Origin: Amorphoplanes digitatis
GTDB taxonomy: Bacteria; Actinomycetota; Actinomycetes; Mycobacteriales; Micromonosporaceae
Direction of reading: 5' to 3'
DNA length: 64,000 nt
Assembly (NCBI RefSeq): GCF_014205335.1
Contig: NZ_JACHNH010000001.1
Span: 7,930,501-7,994,500, forward strand
Shown: positions 33,804-41,767 of the stretch, one piece after another
Layout: the number at the start of each line of letters is the position of its first letter
Position numbering within the stretch: position 1 is the stretch's first letter
Notes under the pieces: generated by a model
What the model saw: the letters and a program-made list of their open reading frames with translations, nothing else
Database searches by the model: none
Told to the model about the DNA's origin: nothing
Translations under genes and position numbers: made by a program

Positions 33804-34286
33804 GTGGCGAAGAAGGCTGCCGGTACCCCGGCCACCGTCCTGCTCACGGCGCGGCGGGTGGCGCACGAGCTGCACCCGTACGACGTCGCGGCCGACGCAC
33901 ACGACTATGGCGCTCTGGTCGCCGCGGCCATCGGGGTCACGCCGGCGGCGGTCTTCAAGACGCTGATCGCCGAGGTCGACGGCGGGCTCGTCGTCGCGGT
34001 GGTACCGGTGACCGGCGAGCTGGACCTCAAGGCGCTGGCGAGCGCCGCCGGCGGCAAGCGCGCCGCGCTCGCGGATCGCGCCGCGGCCGAGCGCAGCAGC
34101 GGCTACGTCCGCGGCGGGATCAGCCCGCTGGGGCAGCGCCGGCGGCTGCCGACGGTCGTCGACGACTCGGCCGCCACCCTGGACCGGATGTACGTCTCGG
34201 CCGGGCGCCGCGGCCTACAGGTGTCTCTCGACCCGGCCGACCTCATCCGGCTCGCGGACGCAAAAATAGCCAAAATTCGGACATAG
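33804..34286 (+). CDS. ybaK: YbaK/EbsC-type Cys-tRNA(Pro)/Cys-tRNA(Cys) deacylase
   Basis: The 160-residue protein has the family fold and order: PATVLLTARRVAHELHPYDV, the conserved lysine in VFKTLIAEVDGGLVVAVVPV, ELDLKALASAAGGKRAALAD, and the loop YVRGGISPLGQRRRLPTVVD. It hydrolyses cysteine mischarged on tRNA(Pro) and thereby protects translation accuracy. The GTG at 33804 lies 11 bases after the methyltransferase stop, so the gene may be co-transcribed as well as having its own promoter. Confidence 0.92.
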   Translation: MAKKAAGTPATVLLTARRVAHELHPYDVAADAHDYGALVAAAIGVTPAAVFKTLIAEVDGGLVVAVVPVTGELDLKALASAAGGKRAALADRAAAERSSGYVRGGISPLGQRRRLPTVVDDSAATLDRMYVSAGRRGLQVSLDPADLIRLADAKIAKIRT

Positions 34287-34602
34287 AGCTCCAGACCTCT
34301 CACAACACCCTTCCGTTACGACACCGTTATCAAGATCCGGCAATCCAGAGCCGTGGAGTGACCTAGCGTCACGTTGTGAAGTGACTCACGGGCCGCGCGG
34401 TGACCCACCGTCGCCGCGCTGCCGTTTCACGCGGGCTGCGGGACCTTGCAATCAGGCCCGTCGTGCCACGTTCAGCACCGGGAATACGTTGCCCCGATAC
34501 AACAAGAGTGTCCGATTCCGCAGCGGGTCGGGTGAGTGACGTTCCCGGCAGCGCACACCAGAATCCGAAGCAAGGTCCGGATTATCCGAAAGGACTCTAG
34601 GA
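34287..34602 (+). other. Intergenic region upstream of the sugar transporter operon
   Basis: These 316 bases show no supported gene. They should hold the promoter and operators of the sugar ABC operon. The stretch just before the start has AAGGA as a ribosome-binding site. TCCGGATTATCCGAAAGGAC (34576-34595) has a partial dyad (TCCGGA, TCCGA) that might serve the ROK regulator encoded downstream, but I see no convincing operator. Confidence 0.4.
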
Positions 34603-35700
34603 ATGCGTAAGGGAATGTTCGCCCTCGCCGCGGTCGGCCTGCTGGCCACCAGCAGCATGGCTGCATGCGGTGACGACAGCGGTGGCGACTCAGGCACAGA
34701 CGGCGGCTCGTCCGTCGGCAAGGTGGGCGTCATCCTGCCGGACACTGCCAGCTCGCAGCGGTGGAGCACCGACGACCCCAAGTACCTGAAGGCGGCGTTC
34801 GACGCGGCCGGCGTACCGGTCGACATCCAGAACGCGCAGGGCGACAAGAGCCAGTTCCAGACGATCGCGGAGGGCATGATCTCCAGCGGCGTCAAGGTGC
34901 TGATGATCGTCAACCTGGACTCCGGAACCGGCAAGGCGGTCCTCGACAAGGCCCGGGCGGCCGGCATCGCGACCATCGACTACGACCGGCTCACGCTCGG
35001 CGGCAACGCGGACTACTACGTCAGCTTCGACAACGTGGCGGTCGGGAAGCTCCAGGGCGAGGGCCTGGTCAAGTGCCTGACCGAGATGAAGGCCGTCAAG
35101 CCCGTCGTGGCCCGGCTCAACGGCTCGCCGACCGACAACAACGCCACCCTGTTCAAGGAGGGCTACGACTCGGTCCTGAATCCCAAGTTCGAGTCGGGTG
35201 AGTTCGTCAAGGGCCCGGACCAGTCCGTTCCGGACTGGGACAACGCTCAGGGCGGCACCATCTTCGAGCAGATGCTGACCGAGAACCCGAAGATCAAGGG
35301 CGTGCTCGCGGCCAACGACGGCCTGGGCAACGCGGTCATCTCGGTGCTCAAGAAGCAGAAGCTCAACGGCAAGGTCCCGGTCACCGGCCAGGACGCGACC
35401 GTTCAGGGTCTGCAGAACATCCTCGTGGGCGACCAGTGCATGACGGTCTACAAGGCCATCAAGCAGGAGGCCGACGCGGCCGCCGAGCTCGCCATCGGCC
35501 TGGCCAAGGGCACGAGGAAGGACACCGGGCAGACCGTCACGGACCCGGAGACGAAGAAGGAGATCCCCGCGGTCCTGCTGACCCCGGACCCGATCTTCAA
35601 AGACAGCGTCAAGGATGTTGTGGCCGACGGCTTCGTCACCAAGGATCAGCTCTGTGCCGGAGACTTCGCCAAGCTCTGCGCGGACAATGGCATCAGCTGA
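34603..35700 (+). CDS. Sugar ABC transporter substrate-binding lipoprotein (xylose/ribose type, XylF-like)
   Basis: The 365-residue lipoprotein has a signal peptide ending at the lipobox SSMAAC (cysteine at about residue 22) and a Gly/Ser/Asp linker. A periplasmic-binding-protein 4 type domain then starts at VGVILPDTASSQRWSTDD. It binds a pentose or similar sugar outside the cell; xylose is the closest resemblance (YLKAAFDAAG, IDYDRLTLGGNADYYVSFDN). It is the first gene of a binding protein-ATPase-permease-ROK cluster. A strong hairpin separates it from the ATPase gene. Confidence 0.9.
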   Translation: MRKGMFALAAVGLLATSSMAACGDDSGGDSGTDGGSSVGKVGVILPDTASSQRWSTDDPKYLKAAFDAAGVPVDIQNAQGDKSQFQTIAEGMISSGVKVLMIVNLDSGTGKAVLDKARAAGIATIDYDRLTLGGNADYYVSFDNVAVGKLQGEGLVKCLTEMKAVKPVVARLNGSPTDNNATLFKEGYDSVLNPKFESGEFVKGPDQSVPDWDNAQGGTIFEQMLTENPKIKGVLAANDGLGNAVISVLKKQKLNGKVPVTGQDATVQGLQNILVGDQCMTVYKAIKQEADAAAELAIGLAKGTRKDTGQTVTDPETKKEIPAVLLTPDPIFKDSVKDVVADGFVTKDQLCAGDFAKLCADNGIS

Positions 35701-35718
35701 CCCCATCTCGTGACCGAC

Positions 35719-35753
35719 GGCGCCGCCCATGCCCGACGGGGGTGGGCGGCGCC
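35719..35753 (+). terminator. Intra-operon hairpin after the sugar-binding protein gene
   Basis: The 11-base perfect arms GGCGCCGCCCA (35719-35729) and TGGGCGGCGCC (35743-35753) lie 18 bases after the binding-protein stop and 24 bases before the ATPase start. As in the peptide operon, this probably lowers expression of the downstream genes relative to the binding protein. Confidence 0.7.
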
Positions 35754-35777
35754 GCATCGAGTGAAGGAGAAACACCT

Positions 35778-36590
35778 GTGGCCGCGACACCTCTTCTGGA
35801 GTTGCGCGGGATCGACAAGAGCTTCGGTCCCGTACAGGTCCTGCACGACGTCGGCCTCAGCGTCTATCCGGGCGAGGTCACCGCACTCGTCGGTGACAAC
35901 GGTGCCGGCAAGTCGACGCTGGTCAAATGCATCAGCGGCATCTACACCATCGACGCGGGCACGGTGATCTTCGACGGCAACCAGGTCGCCATCCACAGCC
36001 CCCGGGACGCGTCCGCGCTGGGCATCGAAGTCGTCTACCAGGACCTCGCACTCTGCGACAACCTCGACATCGTCCAGAACATGTTCCTCGGCCGCGAGAA
36101 AGTACGCGGCATCGTGCTCGACGAGCCGACCATGGAACAGATGGCCGGCGACACCCTGGCCGGCCTCTCCGTGCGTACCGTGAAATCACTCCGGCAGCTC
36201 GTCGCCAGCCTCTCCGGCGGCCAACGACAGACCGTCGCCATCGCCAAGGCCGTGCTCTGGAACAGCCGCGTCGTCATCCTCGACGAGCCCACCGCCGCCC
36301 TCGGCGTCGCGCAGACCGCGCAGGTGCTCGAGCTCGTGCGCCGGCTCGCCGACAACGGCCTGGGCGTCGTACTGATCTCGCACAACATGAACGACGTCTT
36401 CGCGGTCTCGGACCGTGTCGCGGCCCTCTACCTCGGCCGGGCCGCCGCCCAGGTGAAGACCAGCGACGTCACCCACTCCCAGATCGTCGAACTGATCACC
36501 TCCGGGCGCAGCGGCAACCTCGGCCTGCCGCCCGAAAAGCCGGCGGCGTCCGGCTTCATCGACATCACGCCTCCGGGAGCCGACCAATGA
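35778..36590 (+). CDS. Sugar ABC transporter ATP-binding protein (single-domain)
   Basis: This 270-residue ATPase has Walker A GDNGAGKSTLVKCI, the Q-loop VYQDLALCDN, the signature SLSGGQRQTVAIAKAV, Walker B VVILDEPTAALG and the H-loop SHNMNDV. Most sugar ATPases of the XylG/RbsA type have two tandem domains, while this one has a single domain and must act as a homodimer. The GTG at 35778 has GAAGGAG at the right distance. It overlaps the permease gene by 4 bases (ATGA). Confidence 0.93.
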   Translation: MAATPLLELRGIDKSFGPVQVLHDVGLSVYPGEVTALVGDNGAGKSTLVKCISGIYTIDAGTVIFDGNQVAIHSPRDASALGIEVVYQDLALCDNLDIVQNMFLGREKVRGIVLDEPTMEQMAGDTLAGLSVRTVKSLRQLVASLSGGQRQTVAIAKAVLWNSRVVILDEPTAALGVAQTAQVLELVRRLADNGLGVVLISHNMNDVFAVSDRVAALYLGRAAAQVKTSDVTHSQIVELITSGRSGNLGLPPEKPAASGFIDITPPGADQ

Positions 36591-37840
36591 CCACGACCAC
36601 AACGAGCGCCGGCGTCCAGGTGGTCAAGCCGACCCTCGCTAGCCACCTGCACGACTACTGGGGCCGGGTACGCGGCGGCGACATCGGCAGCCTGCCCGCC
36701 ATCCTCGGCCTGATCGTGCTCTGCCTGATCTTCGGCATCGCCCGCCCCACCTTCTTCAGCGCCCTCAACTTCGCCAACCTGTTCTCCCAGGGCGCCGCGG
36801 TCACCCTGATCGCGATGGGCCTGGTCTTCGTCCTGCTGCTGGGCGAAATCGACCTCTCCGCCGGCTACGCCAGCGGCGTCTGCGGCGCGGTGATGGCGAT
36901 CCTGCTGACCGATCACGGCTGGCAGTGGTACACCGCCATCCCCGCCGCCCTGATCACCGGTCTGGTCATCGGCTTCATCCTCGGCTTCCTGGTCTCCAAG
37001 GTCGGTATCCCGTCGTTCGTGGTCACCCTCGCCGCGTTCCTCGCCTTCCAAGGCATCCTGCTGGTCCTGCTCAGCGGCGGTAAGAACATCTCCATCCGCG
37101 ACCCGTTCGTGCTGGCCCTGGCCAACAAGAACATGACCGTGGCGGTCAGCTGGATCCTCGCCATCGCCGCCGTCGCCGGCTACGCCCTGGTCGAATTCGC
37201 CCAGGTCCGCAGCCGCGCCACCCGCGGCCTGGTCACCGACCCCATCGGCGTCGTGCTGGCCCGCATCGGCGGCCTCGCCATCCTGTTGTTCTCCGCGGTC
37301 GCGGTCCTCACCCAGGAACGCAGCATCAACCCGCTGATCAGCGGCTCGGTCAAGGGCGTACCCATCGTCGCCCCGATCATCGCGGTCTTCCTGATCGTCT
37401 GGACCTTCATCCTGGGCCGGACCACCTACGGCCGACACGTGTACGCGGTAGGCGGCAACAAGGAAGCCGCGCGCCGTGCCGGTATCCCCGTCGACCGGAT
37501 CCGCATCTCGGTCTTCGTCATCGGCTCGTCCATGGCGGCGGTCGGCGGCATCATCGCGGCCAGCCGCGCCAACTCCGTCGACCCGAACTCCGGCGGCAGC
37601 AACGTCCTGCTCTACGCCGTCGGCGCCGCCGTCATCGGCGGCACCAGCCTCTTCGGCGGCAAAGGCCGCGTCATGGACGCCGTCATCGGCGGCGCCGTCA
37701 TCGCGGTCATCGACAACGGCATGGGCCTGATGGGCTACAGCTCCGGCGTCAAATTCATCGTGACCGGCCTCATCCTGCTGCTGGCCGCAAGCGTCGACGC
37801 CCTGTCACGCCGCAGAGCGGCAGCCACCGGTAACCGATGA
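36587..37840 (+). CDS. Sugar ABC transporter permease (XylH/RbsC type)
   Basis: The 417-residue protein of the BPD_transp_2 family has about 10-11 membrane helices. Typical features are GLVFVLLLGEIDLSAGYASG, the loop LGRTTYGRHVYAVGGNKEAA followed by RRAGIPVDRIRISVF, and the C-terminal AAVIGGTSLFGGKGRV. It forms the membrane channel for the sugar taken up by the binding protein at 34603. It is translationally coupled to the ATPase gene and followed 31 bases later by the regulator gene. Confidence 0.93.
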   Translation: MTTTTTSAGVQVVKPTLASHLHDYWGRVRGGDIGSLPAILGLIVLCLIFGIARPTFFSALNFANLFSQGAAVTLIAMGLVFVLLLGEIDLSAGYASGVCGAVMAILLTDHGWQWYTAIPAALITGLVIGFILGFLVSKVGIPSFVVTLAAFLAFQGILLVLLSGGKNISIRDPFVLALANKNMTVAVSWILAIAAVAGYALVEFAQVRSRATRGLVTDPIGVVLARIGGLAILLFSAVAVLTQERSINPLISGSVKGVPIVAPIIAVFLIVWTFILGRTTYGRHVYAVGGNKEAARRAGIPVDRIRISVFVIGSSMAAVGGIIAASRANSVDPNSGGSNVLLYAVGAAVIGGTSLFGGKGRVMDAVIGGAVIAVIDNGMGLMGYSSGVKFIVTGLILLLAASVDALSRRRAAATGNR

Positions 37841-37871
37841 ACCGGCCCGCGGGCACGGGGGCGGCTCACTG

Positions 37872-39062
37872 ATGCGAGCCGGCCCCAGCCACGAGGAGGT
37901 TCGCAGGCACAACCTGGGCACGCTGCTGAGATATGTACATGTTCACGGTGCTACATCCCGAGCTGAGCTCACCACGAAGCTCGGGCTGAACCGCAGCACG
38001 ATCGGGACGCTGACCACCGAACTGGCCGCCGCCGGCCTGGTCACCGAGCGGCCGCCCGAGGAGACCCTGAGGGCCGGGCGACCGTCACTTGTCGTCCGGC
38101 CCGAGTCGTACCAGGTGTACGCGTACGCGCTGGCGATCGAGGTGGACCGGCTGCGCGCCGCCCGGGTCGGCCTGGGCGGCAAGATCCTGGACCGCCGCGA
38201 GACGGACCGGCCGCGCGGCATGCAGGTCGCCGACGCGGTCCAGCCGCTCGCCGAGTTCATCCACGAGATGCGCAGGGACGTTCCGGAGGGCGCCCGCTAC
38301 GTGGGCGGCGGCCTGGCCGTGGCGGGCATGGTCCGCCGCGACGACGGCATGGTCCGCCTGGCGCCGACGATCGGCTGGGTGGAGGAGCCGGTCGGCGAGG
38401 CCCTCAGCTCGGAACTGCGCGGCTTCGAGGGCGCCGACGTCGGCCCGCTGACCGTCGGCAACATCGCCGACGTCTCGGCCATGGTCGAACACAGCCGCGG
38501 CGCGGCGGCCGGCCACGACAACGTCATCTACCTGTACGGCGACGTTGGCGTCGGCGGCGGCATCATCGCCGGCGGCCGCCGGGTGACCGGCCACGGCGGC
38601 TACGGCGGCGAGGTCGGCCACATGGTGATCAACCCGTCGGGCAAGCCCTGCAGCTGCGGCTCCCGGGGCTGCTGGGAGACCGAGATCGGCGAGTACGCCC
38701 TGCTGGAACTCGCGGGCCGCGCCAACGAGAGCGGCCGGGACGCGGTGCTCGGGGTGGTCGACGCGGCGATGCGCGGCGACCGGGCCGCACAGCAGGCGGT
38801 ACGCCAGGTGGGCGACTGGATCGGCCTGGGCGTCGGCAACCTGATCAACATCTTCAACCCGGAAGCCGTGATCTTCGGCGGCACGCTGCGGGACGTGTAC
38901 CTGGTCGCGGCCGCCCAGATCCGCAGCCGCCTCAACGAGGTCGCGCTGCCGGCCTGCCGCGAACACGTCCGGCTCCGCACCCCCGAGCTGGGCACGGACG
39001 CGGCCCTGATCGGCGCCGCGGAGCTGGCCTTCGAACGGCTGCTGGCGGACCCGCTCCTCTGA
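37872..39062 (+). CDS. ROK-family transcriptional regulator (XylR/NagC-like)
   Basis: The 396-residue protein has an N-terminal winged helix (TSRAELTTKLGLNRSTIGTL, about 28-47) and a ROK sugar-kinase-like domain with the glycine-rich YGDVGVGGGIIAGG motif. The structural zinc site CSCGSRGCWE follows (C-x-C-x4-C). ROK repressors release DNA when they bind a sugar. As the last gene of the sugar transporter cluster, it most likely controls that operon in response to the imported sugar or a derivative. Confidence 0.92.
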   Translation: MRAGPSHEEVRRHNLGTLLRYVHVHGATSRAELTTKLGLNRSTIGTLTTELAAAGLVTERPPEETLRAGRPSLVVRPESYQVYAYALAIEVDRLRAARVGLGGKILDRRETDRPRGMQVADAVQPLAEFIHEMRRDVPEGARYVGGGLAVAGMVRRDDGMVRLAPTIGWVEEPVGEALSSELRGFEGADVGPLTVGNIADVSAMVEHSRGAAAGHDNVIYLYGDVGVGGGIIAGGRRVTGHGGYGGEVGHMVINPSGKPCSCGSRGCWETEIGEYALLELAGRANESGRDAVLGVVDAAMRGDRAAQQAVRQVGDWIGLGVGNLINIFNPEAVIFGGTLRDVYLVAAAQIRSRLNEVALPACREHVRLRTPELGTDAALIGAAELAFERLLADPLL

Positions 39063-39098
39063 GCGTTCGCCGCCCTCGCCCGGTGGGCGGGCGCGGTC

Positions 39099-39104
39099 TA
39101 CATT
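39099..39104 (+). promoter_or_regulatory. -10 element before the broken DUF1707 gene
   Basis: TACATT with 6 bases to GTG 39111 fits the leaderless promoter pattern, so the promoter of the degraded gene seems intact. Confidence 0.4.
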
Positions 39105-39110
39105 GCCCGC

Positions 39111-39273
39111 GTGAGCATGCGGGCCTCCGATCAGGACCGAGCGCCACACCGGCGCCGGCCGGCTGACCCTTGACGAGTTCGCCAAGCGGGTCGGCGTGGC
39201 CAGCGACGCCCGCACCCTCGACGAGCTCGCCGCCGTGGTCCGCGACCTGCCCGAGGAGACCCACAGGAGAAGC
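39111..39273 (+). pseudogene. Frameshifted, truncated DUF1707-domain gene
   Basis: The first frame from GTG 39111/ATG 39117 reads MRASDQDR, the standard start of DUF1707 proteins (M-R-x-SD-x-DR), then runs out of frame and stops at 39171-39173. The next frame from 39139 continues the same domain: ERHTGAGRLTLDEFAKRV, then ARTLDELAAVVRDLPEE. After this the similarity ends and the remaining residues are basic and look random. A normal DUF1707 protein has about 8-10 more residues between these parts, so a short deletion with a frame change is the simplest explanation. The gene would have encoded a small DNA-binding-like or membrane protein. Confidence 0.72.
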
Positions 39274-39317
39274 AGGTGCTGCTCGGTGTGGGGCTGGCGC
39301 TACGCTGAGCGTGCGCG

Positions 39318-39572
39318 CTACCTGTCGACGGGTGTGAAATCCCACACGTGCGGGGCGCGGGCCGTCAACCGCTCCGGCGGCGCCGGCAGGTCGGCCGGGG
39401 TGTTGCGCCACTTCGAGATGACGACGATGCGGTGGTCGGTCGACGAGTAGACCTCGCTCGACACATGCGAAGGCAGCACCTCCACCTGCGGCAACGCCTC
39501 GTCGCAGACCCAGGCCAGCAGCTCGTCGAAGCCGCTGCCCAGCGCCCGTACCTCCCACATTCGTGCGATCAT
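39318..39572 (-). CDS. Conserved small protein downstream of tsaD
   Basis: This 84-residue protein begins MIARMWEVRALGSGFDELLA and contains HVSSEVYSSTDHRIVVISKW and HVWDFTPVDR. The pattern of an alternating strand, a helix and a tryptophan-containing strand suggests a ferredoxin-like (ABM-type) fold, as in small monooxygenase-like proteins. I cannot name a function. It starts 9 bases after the tsaD stop on the same strand, so it is likely part of that operon. Confidence 0.7.
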   Translation of the reverse strand: MIARMWEVRALGSGFDELLAWVCDEALPQVEVLPSHVSSEVYSSTDHRIVVISKWRNTPADLPAPPERLTARAPHVWDFTPVDR

Positions 39573-39581
39573 GCAGGCTTC

Positions 39582-40634
39582 CTACCCCGCAACAGTGACC
39601 GAGGTCAATGGCATTGCGGAATCGGCCGGCAGGTCGAGCCGGCTGGGCGCGACCCCGGCGGCCACCAGATGCGAGCCGAGCGCGGCCACCATCGCACCGT
39701 TGTCGGTGCAGAGGCCCGGCCGCGGCACCCGTACCCGGATGCCCAGCTTCGCCGCCCGCTCCTCGGCGAGCAGCCGCAGCCGCGAGTTGGCGGCGACACC
39801 ACCACCGATGACCAGGGTCTCGACGCCGTTCTCCCGGCACGCGTCCAGGGCCTTTGCGGTGAGCACGTCGCAGACGGCGGCCTGGAAACTGGCGGCAACG
39901 TCGGCGACCGGCACGGGCTCGCCGGCGCGCTCGCGGGCCTCGACCCACCGCGCGACCGCGGTCTTCAGCCCCGAGAACGAGAAATCGAACCGGTGCTTGA
40001 GCTGATCCTTCGGCGCCGTCAGTCCACGCGGGAACGCGATGGCGGCCGCGTCGCCATCACGCGCGATCCTGTCGATCACCGGCCCACCCGGGAAACCCAG
40101 CCCGAGCAGCCGGGCGACCTTGTCGAACGCCTCACCGGCCGCGTCGTCGATCGTCGCGCCCAGCGGCGTCACCCCCGCGGTGAGATCGTCGACCAGCAGC
40201 AACGACGAATGACCGCCCGACACGAGCATCGCGACGGCCGGCTCCGGCAGCGGCCCGTGCTCCAGCGTGTCGACGGCGACGTGCGCCGCCAGATGGTTGA
40301 CGCCGTAGATCGGCTTGTCGGCGGCGAGCGCGTACCCCTTGGCGGCGGCGACCCCGACGAGCAGCGCACCCGCGAGGCCGGGCCCGGCCGTCACGGCGAT
40401 CGCGTCGATGTCGGCGAGGGTCACCCCCGCGTCGTCGAGGGCCCGCTGCATGGTCGGCACGATCGCCTCGAGGTGTGCGCGGCTGGCGACCTCGGGCACG
40501 ACCCCGCCGAACCGCGCATGTTGCTCGACACTGGACGCGAGCGCGTCGGCGAGCAGGGTGTGCCCGCGAACGATGCCGACACCGGTCTCGTCGCAGGAGG
40601 TCTCGATCCCGAGGACCAGGGGTTCGTCAGGCAC
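39582..40634 (-). CDS. tsaD: tRNA N6-adenosine threonylcarbamoyltransferase TsaD
   Basis: The enzyme transfers the threonylcarbamoyl group to A37 of ANN-decoding tRNAs (t6A). The 350 residues show the ASKHA fold with VLGIETSCDETGVGIV, metal-ligand histidines in YGVNHLAAHVAV, SGGHSSLLLV, FDFSFSGLKTAVARW and a C-terminal CTDNGAMVAALG. The GTG at 40634 overlaps the rimI stop by 8 bases. Together with tsaB (41058) and tsaE (42868) the locus encodes three of the four t6A synthesis proteins; the TsaC/Sua5-type enzyme is not in the window. Confidence 0.97.
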   Translation of the reverse strand: MPDEPLVLGIETSCDETGVGIVRGHTLLADALASSVEQHARFGGVVPEVASRAHLEAIVPTMQRALDDAGVTLADIDAIAVTAGPGLAGALLVGVAAAKGYALAADKPIYGVNHLAAHVAVDTLEHGPLPEPAVAMLVSGGHSSLLLVDDLTAGVTPLGATIDDAAGEAFDKVARLLGLGFPGGPVIDRIARDGDAAAIAFPRGLTAPKDQLKHRFDFSFSGLKTAVARWVEARERAGEPVPVADVAASFQAAVCDVLTAKALDACRENGVETLVIGGGVAANSRLRLLAEERAAKLGIRVRVPRPGLCTDNGAMVAALGSHLVAAGVAPSRLDLPADSAMPLTSVTVAG

Positions 40635-41058
40635 TTCTCATCATCACCAGGGCGTCGGTGTTGCTGGGCTGGTAGTAGCCGCGCCGGATCCCGACGGGCT
40701 CGAAGTCGTAGCCGGCGTAGAGCCGCTGGGCCGGTGCGTTGTCGACGGCGACCTCGAGCAGCACCTTGCGCCCGCCGGCCTCGGCGAGCAGCGCCTCGAG
40801 CAGTTGCCGCCCGGTCCCCCGCCGCTGGGCATCGCGGGACACGGCGATGTTCTGCACCCAGGACTCGTCCTGATCCACCACGGAGAGACCGGCATACCCG
40901 GCCACCTTGCCGCCCTCGTCTTCGGCGACGAGGTAGAAGTTGCGCTGGGCGAGCTCGTTCCAGAACATCGCGGCGGACCACTTCTCGGACCCGAAGAGAT
41001 CCTCCTCGATCGGAAGCACCTCGGCGATGTGCCACCACCGGAACCGCGTGATGCGCAT
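40627..41058 (-). CDS. rimI: Ribosomal protein S18-alanine N-acetyltransferase (RimI-type GNAT)
   Basis: This 143-residue GNAT acetyltransferase has WVQNIAVSRDAQRRGTGRQL as the acetyl-CoA-binding motif A and NAPAQRLYAGYDFEPVGIRRGYY near the end, the RimI signature. In bacteria RimI acetylates the N-terminal alanine of ribosomal protein S18 and is commonly encoded with tsaB and tsaD. Its ATG shares one base with the tsaB stop (TGATG) and its end overlaps tsaD. Confidence 0.94.
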   Translation of the reverse strand: MRITRFRWWHIAEVLPIEEDLFGSEKWSAAMFWNELAQRNFYLVAEDEGGKVAGYAGLSVVDQDESWVQNIAVSRDAQRRGTGRQLLEALLAEAGGRKVLLEVAVDNAPAQRLYAGYDFEPVGIRRGYYQPSNTDALVMMRSA

Positions 41059-41714
41059 CAGTGCAGCACCGGCTTACGCCCGGCCGGCTCGACGGCGTCC
41101 GGCCGCCGCAGGTAGAGCGGCGTGAGCGACTCACCCGGCGCCCGCCGCCGGACCCGCTCGGCGGCGAGTGCGATCAGGGCCTCACCCGGCGGGAAGAGAA
41201 CCCGGTCGTCGATAGGCACCCCGAAGATCTCGGCGTACTTCAGCGCACCCTCGCCGACGGCCCGATCGACCTCGACCCGCACGTCGGCAGGCTTGTCGAC
41301 GCCCGGATCGGTGACACGCACCCCGTCGACGTAGGTGGCGTAGTAGACCTCACGCCGCCGGGCATCGGTGGCGACCAGCACACGCCCCGGCCCGGCGGCC
41401 CGGCCGAGCCCATCGAGCGAACAGACCCCGTACGTGGGAATGCCGAGCGCCTGCCCCATGGCCGCGGCGGTGGCGAGCCCGACCCGCAGCCCGGTGAACG
41501 GCCCCGGCCCGACACCGGCGACGATCGCGGCCAGTTCCCGAGTCCGCACCCCGGCATCGTCGAGGATCAGCCGCACCTGGGGCGCAAGCCGCTCACCGTG
41601 CGCACGGGGATCGACGCTACGGCGCTCGGCCAGCCCTTTCACGCCGGTGTCGGTGACCTCTGCGAGGGCGGCGGTCACCGCGGGCGTGGAGGTGTCCAGC
41701 GCTAGTACAAGCAC
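41058..41714 (-). CDS. tsaB: t6A biosynthesis protein TsaB
   Basis: This 218-residue protein is a partner of TsaD, with the N-terminal ASKHA motif VLVLALDTSTPAVTAALAEV, the helix HGERLAPQVRLILDDAG and the conserved GVGPGPFTGLRVGLATA block. The GTG at 41714 is preferred over one at 41723 because a TAGGGT -10 box ends 7 bases before it. Longer open frames extend through the 14-bp repeat array only because that array has no stop codons. It is the first gene of the tsaB-rimI-tsaD unit. Confidence 0.94.
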   Translation of the reverse strand: MLVLALDTSTPAVTAALAEVTDTGVKGLAERRSVDPRAHGERLAPQVRLILDDAGVRTRELAAIVAGVGPGPFTGLRVGLATAAAMGQALGIPTYGVCSLDGLGRAAGPGRVLVATDARRREVYYATYVDGVRVTDPGVDKPADVRVEVDRAVGEGALKYAEIFGVPIDDRVLFPPGEALIALAAERVRRRAPGESLTPLYLRRPDAVEPAGRKPVLH

Positions 41715-41721
41715 GTAAAGC

Positions 41722-41727
41722 ACCCTA
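41722..41727 (-). promoter_or_regulatory. -10 element of a probable leaderless tsaB promoter
   Basis: On the minus strand TAGGGT (41727-41722) is followed by 7 bases and GTG 41714. The 14-bp repeat array begins about 40 bases upstream of this box. Confidence 0.55.
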
Positions 41728-41767
41728 GCCGCCGGAAACCCACCCGCCCGCGCCGGGCACGAACCCC

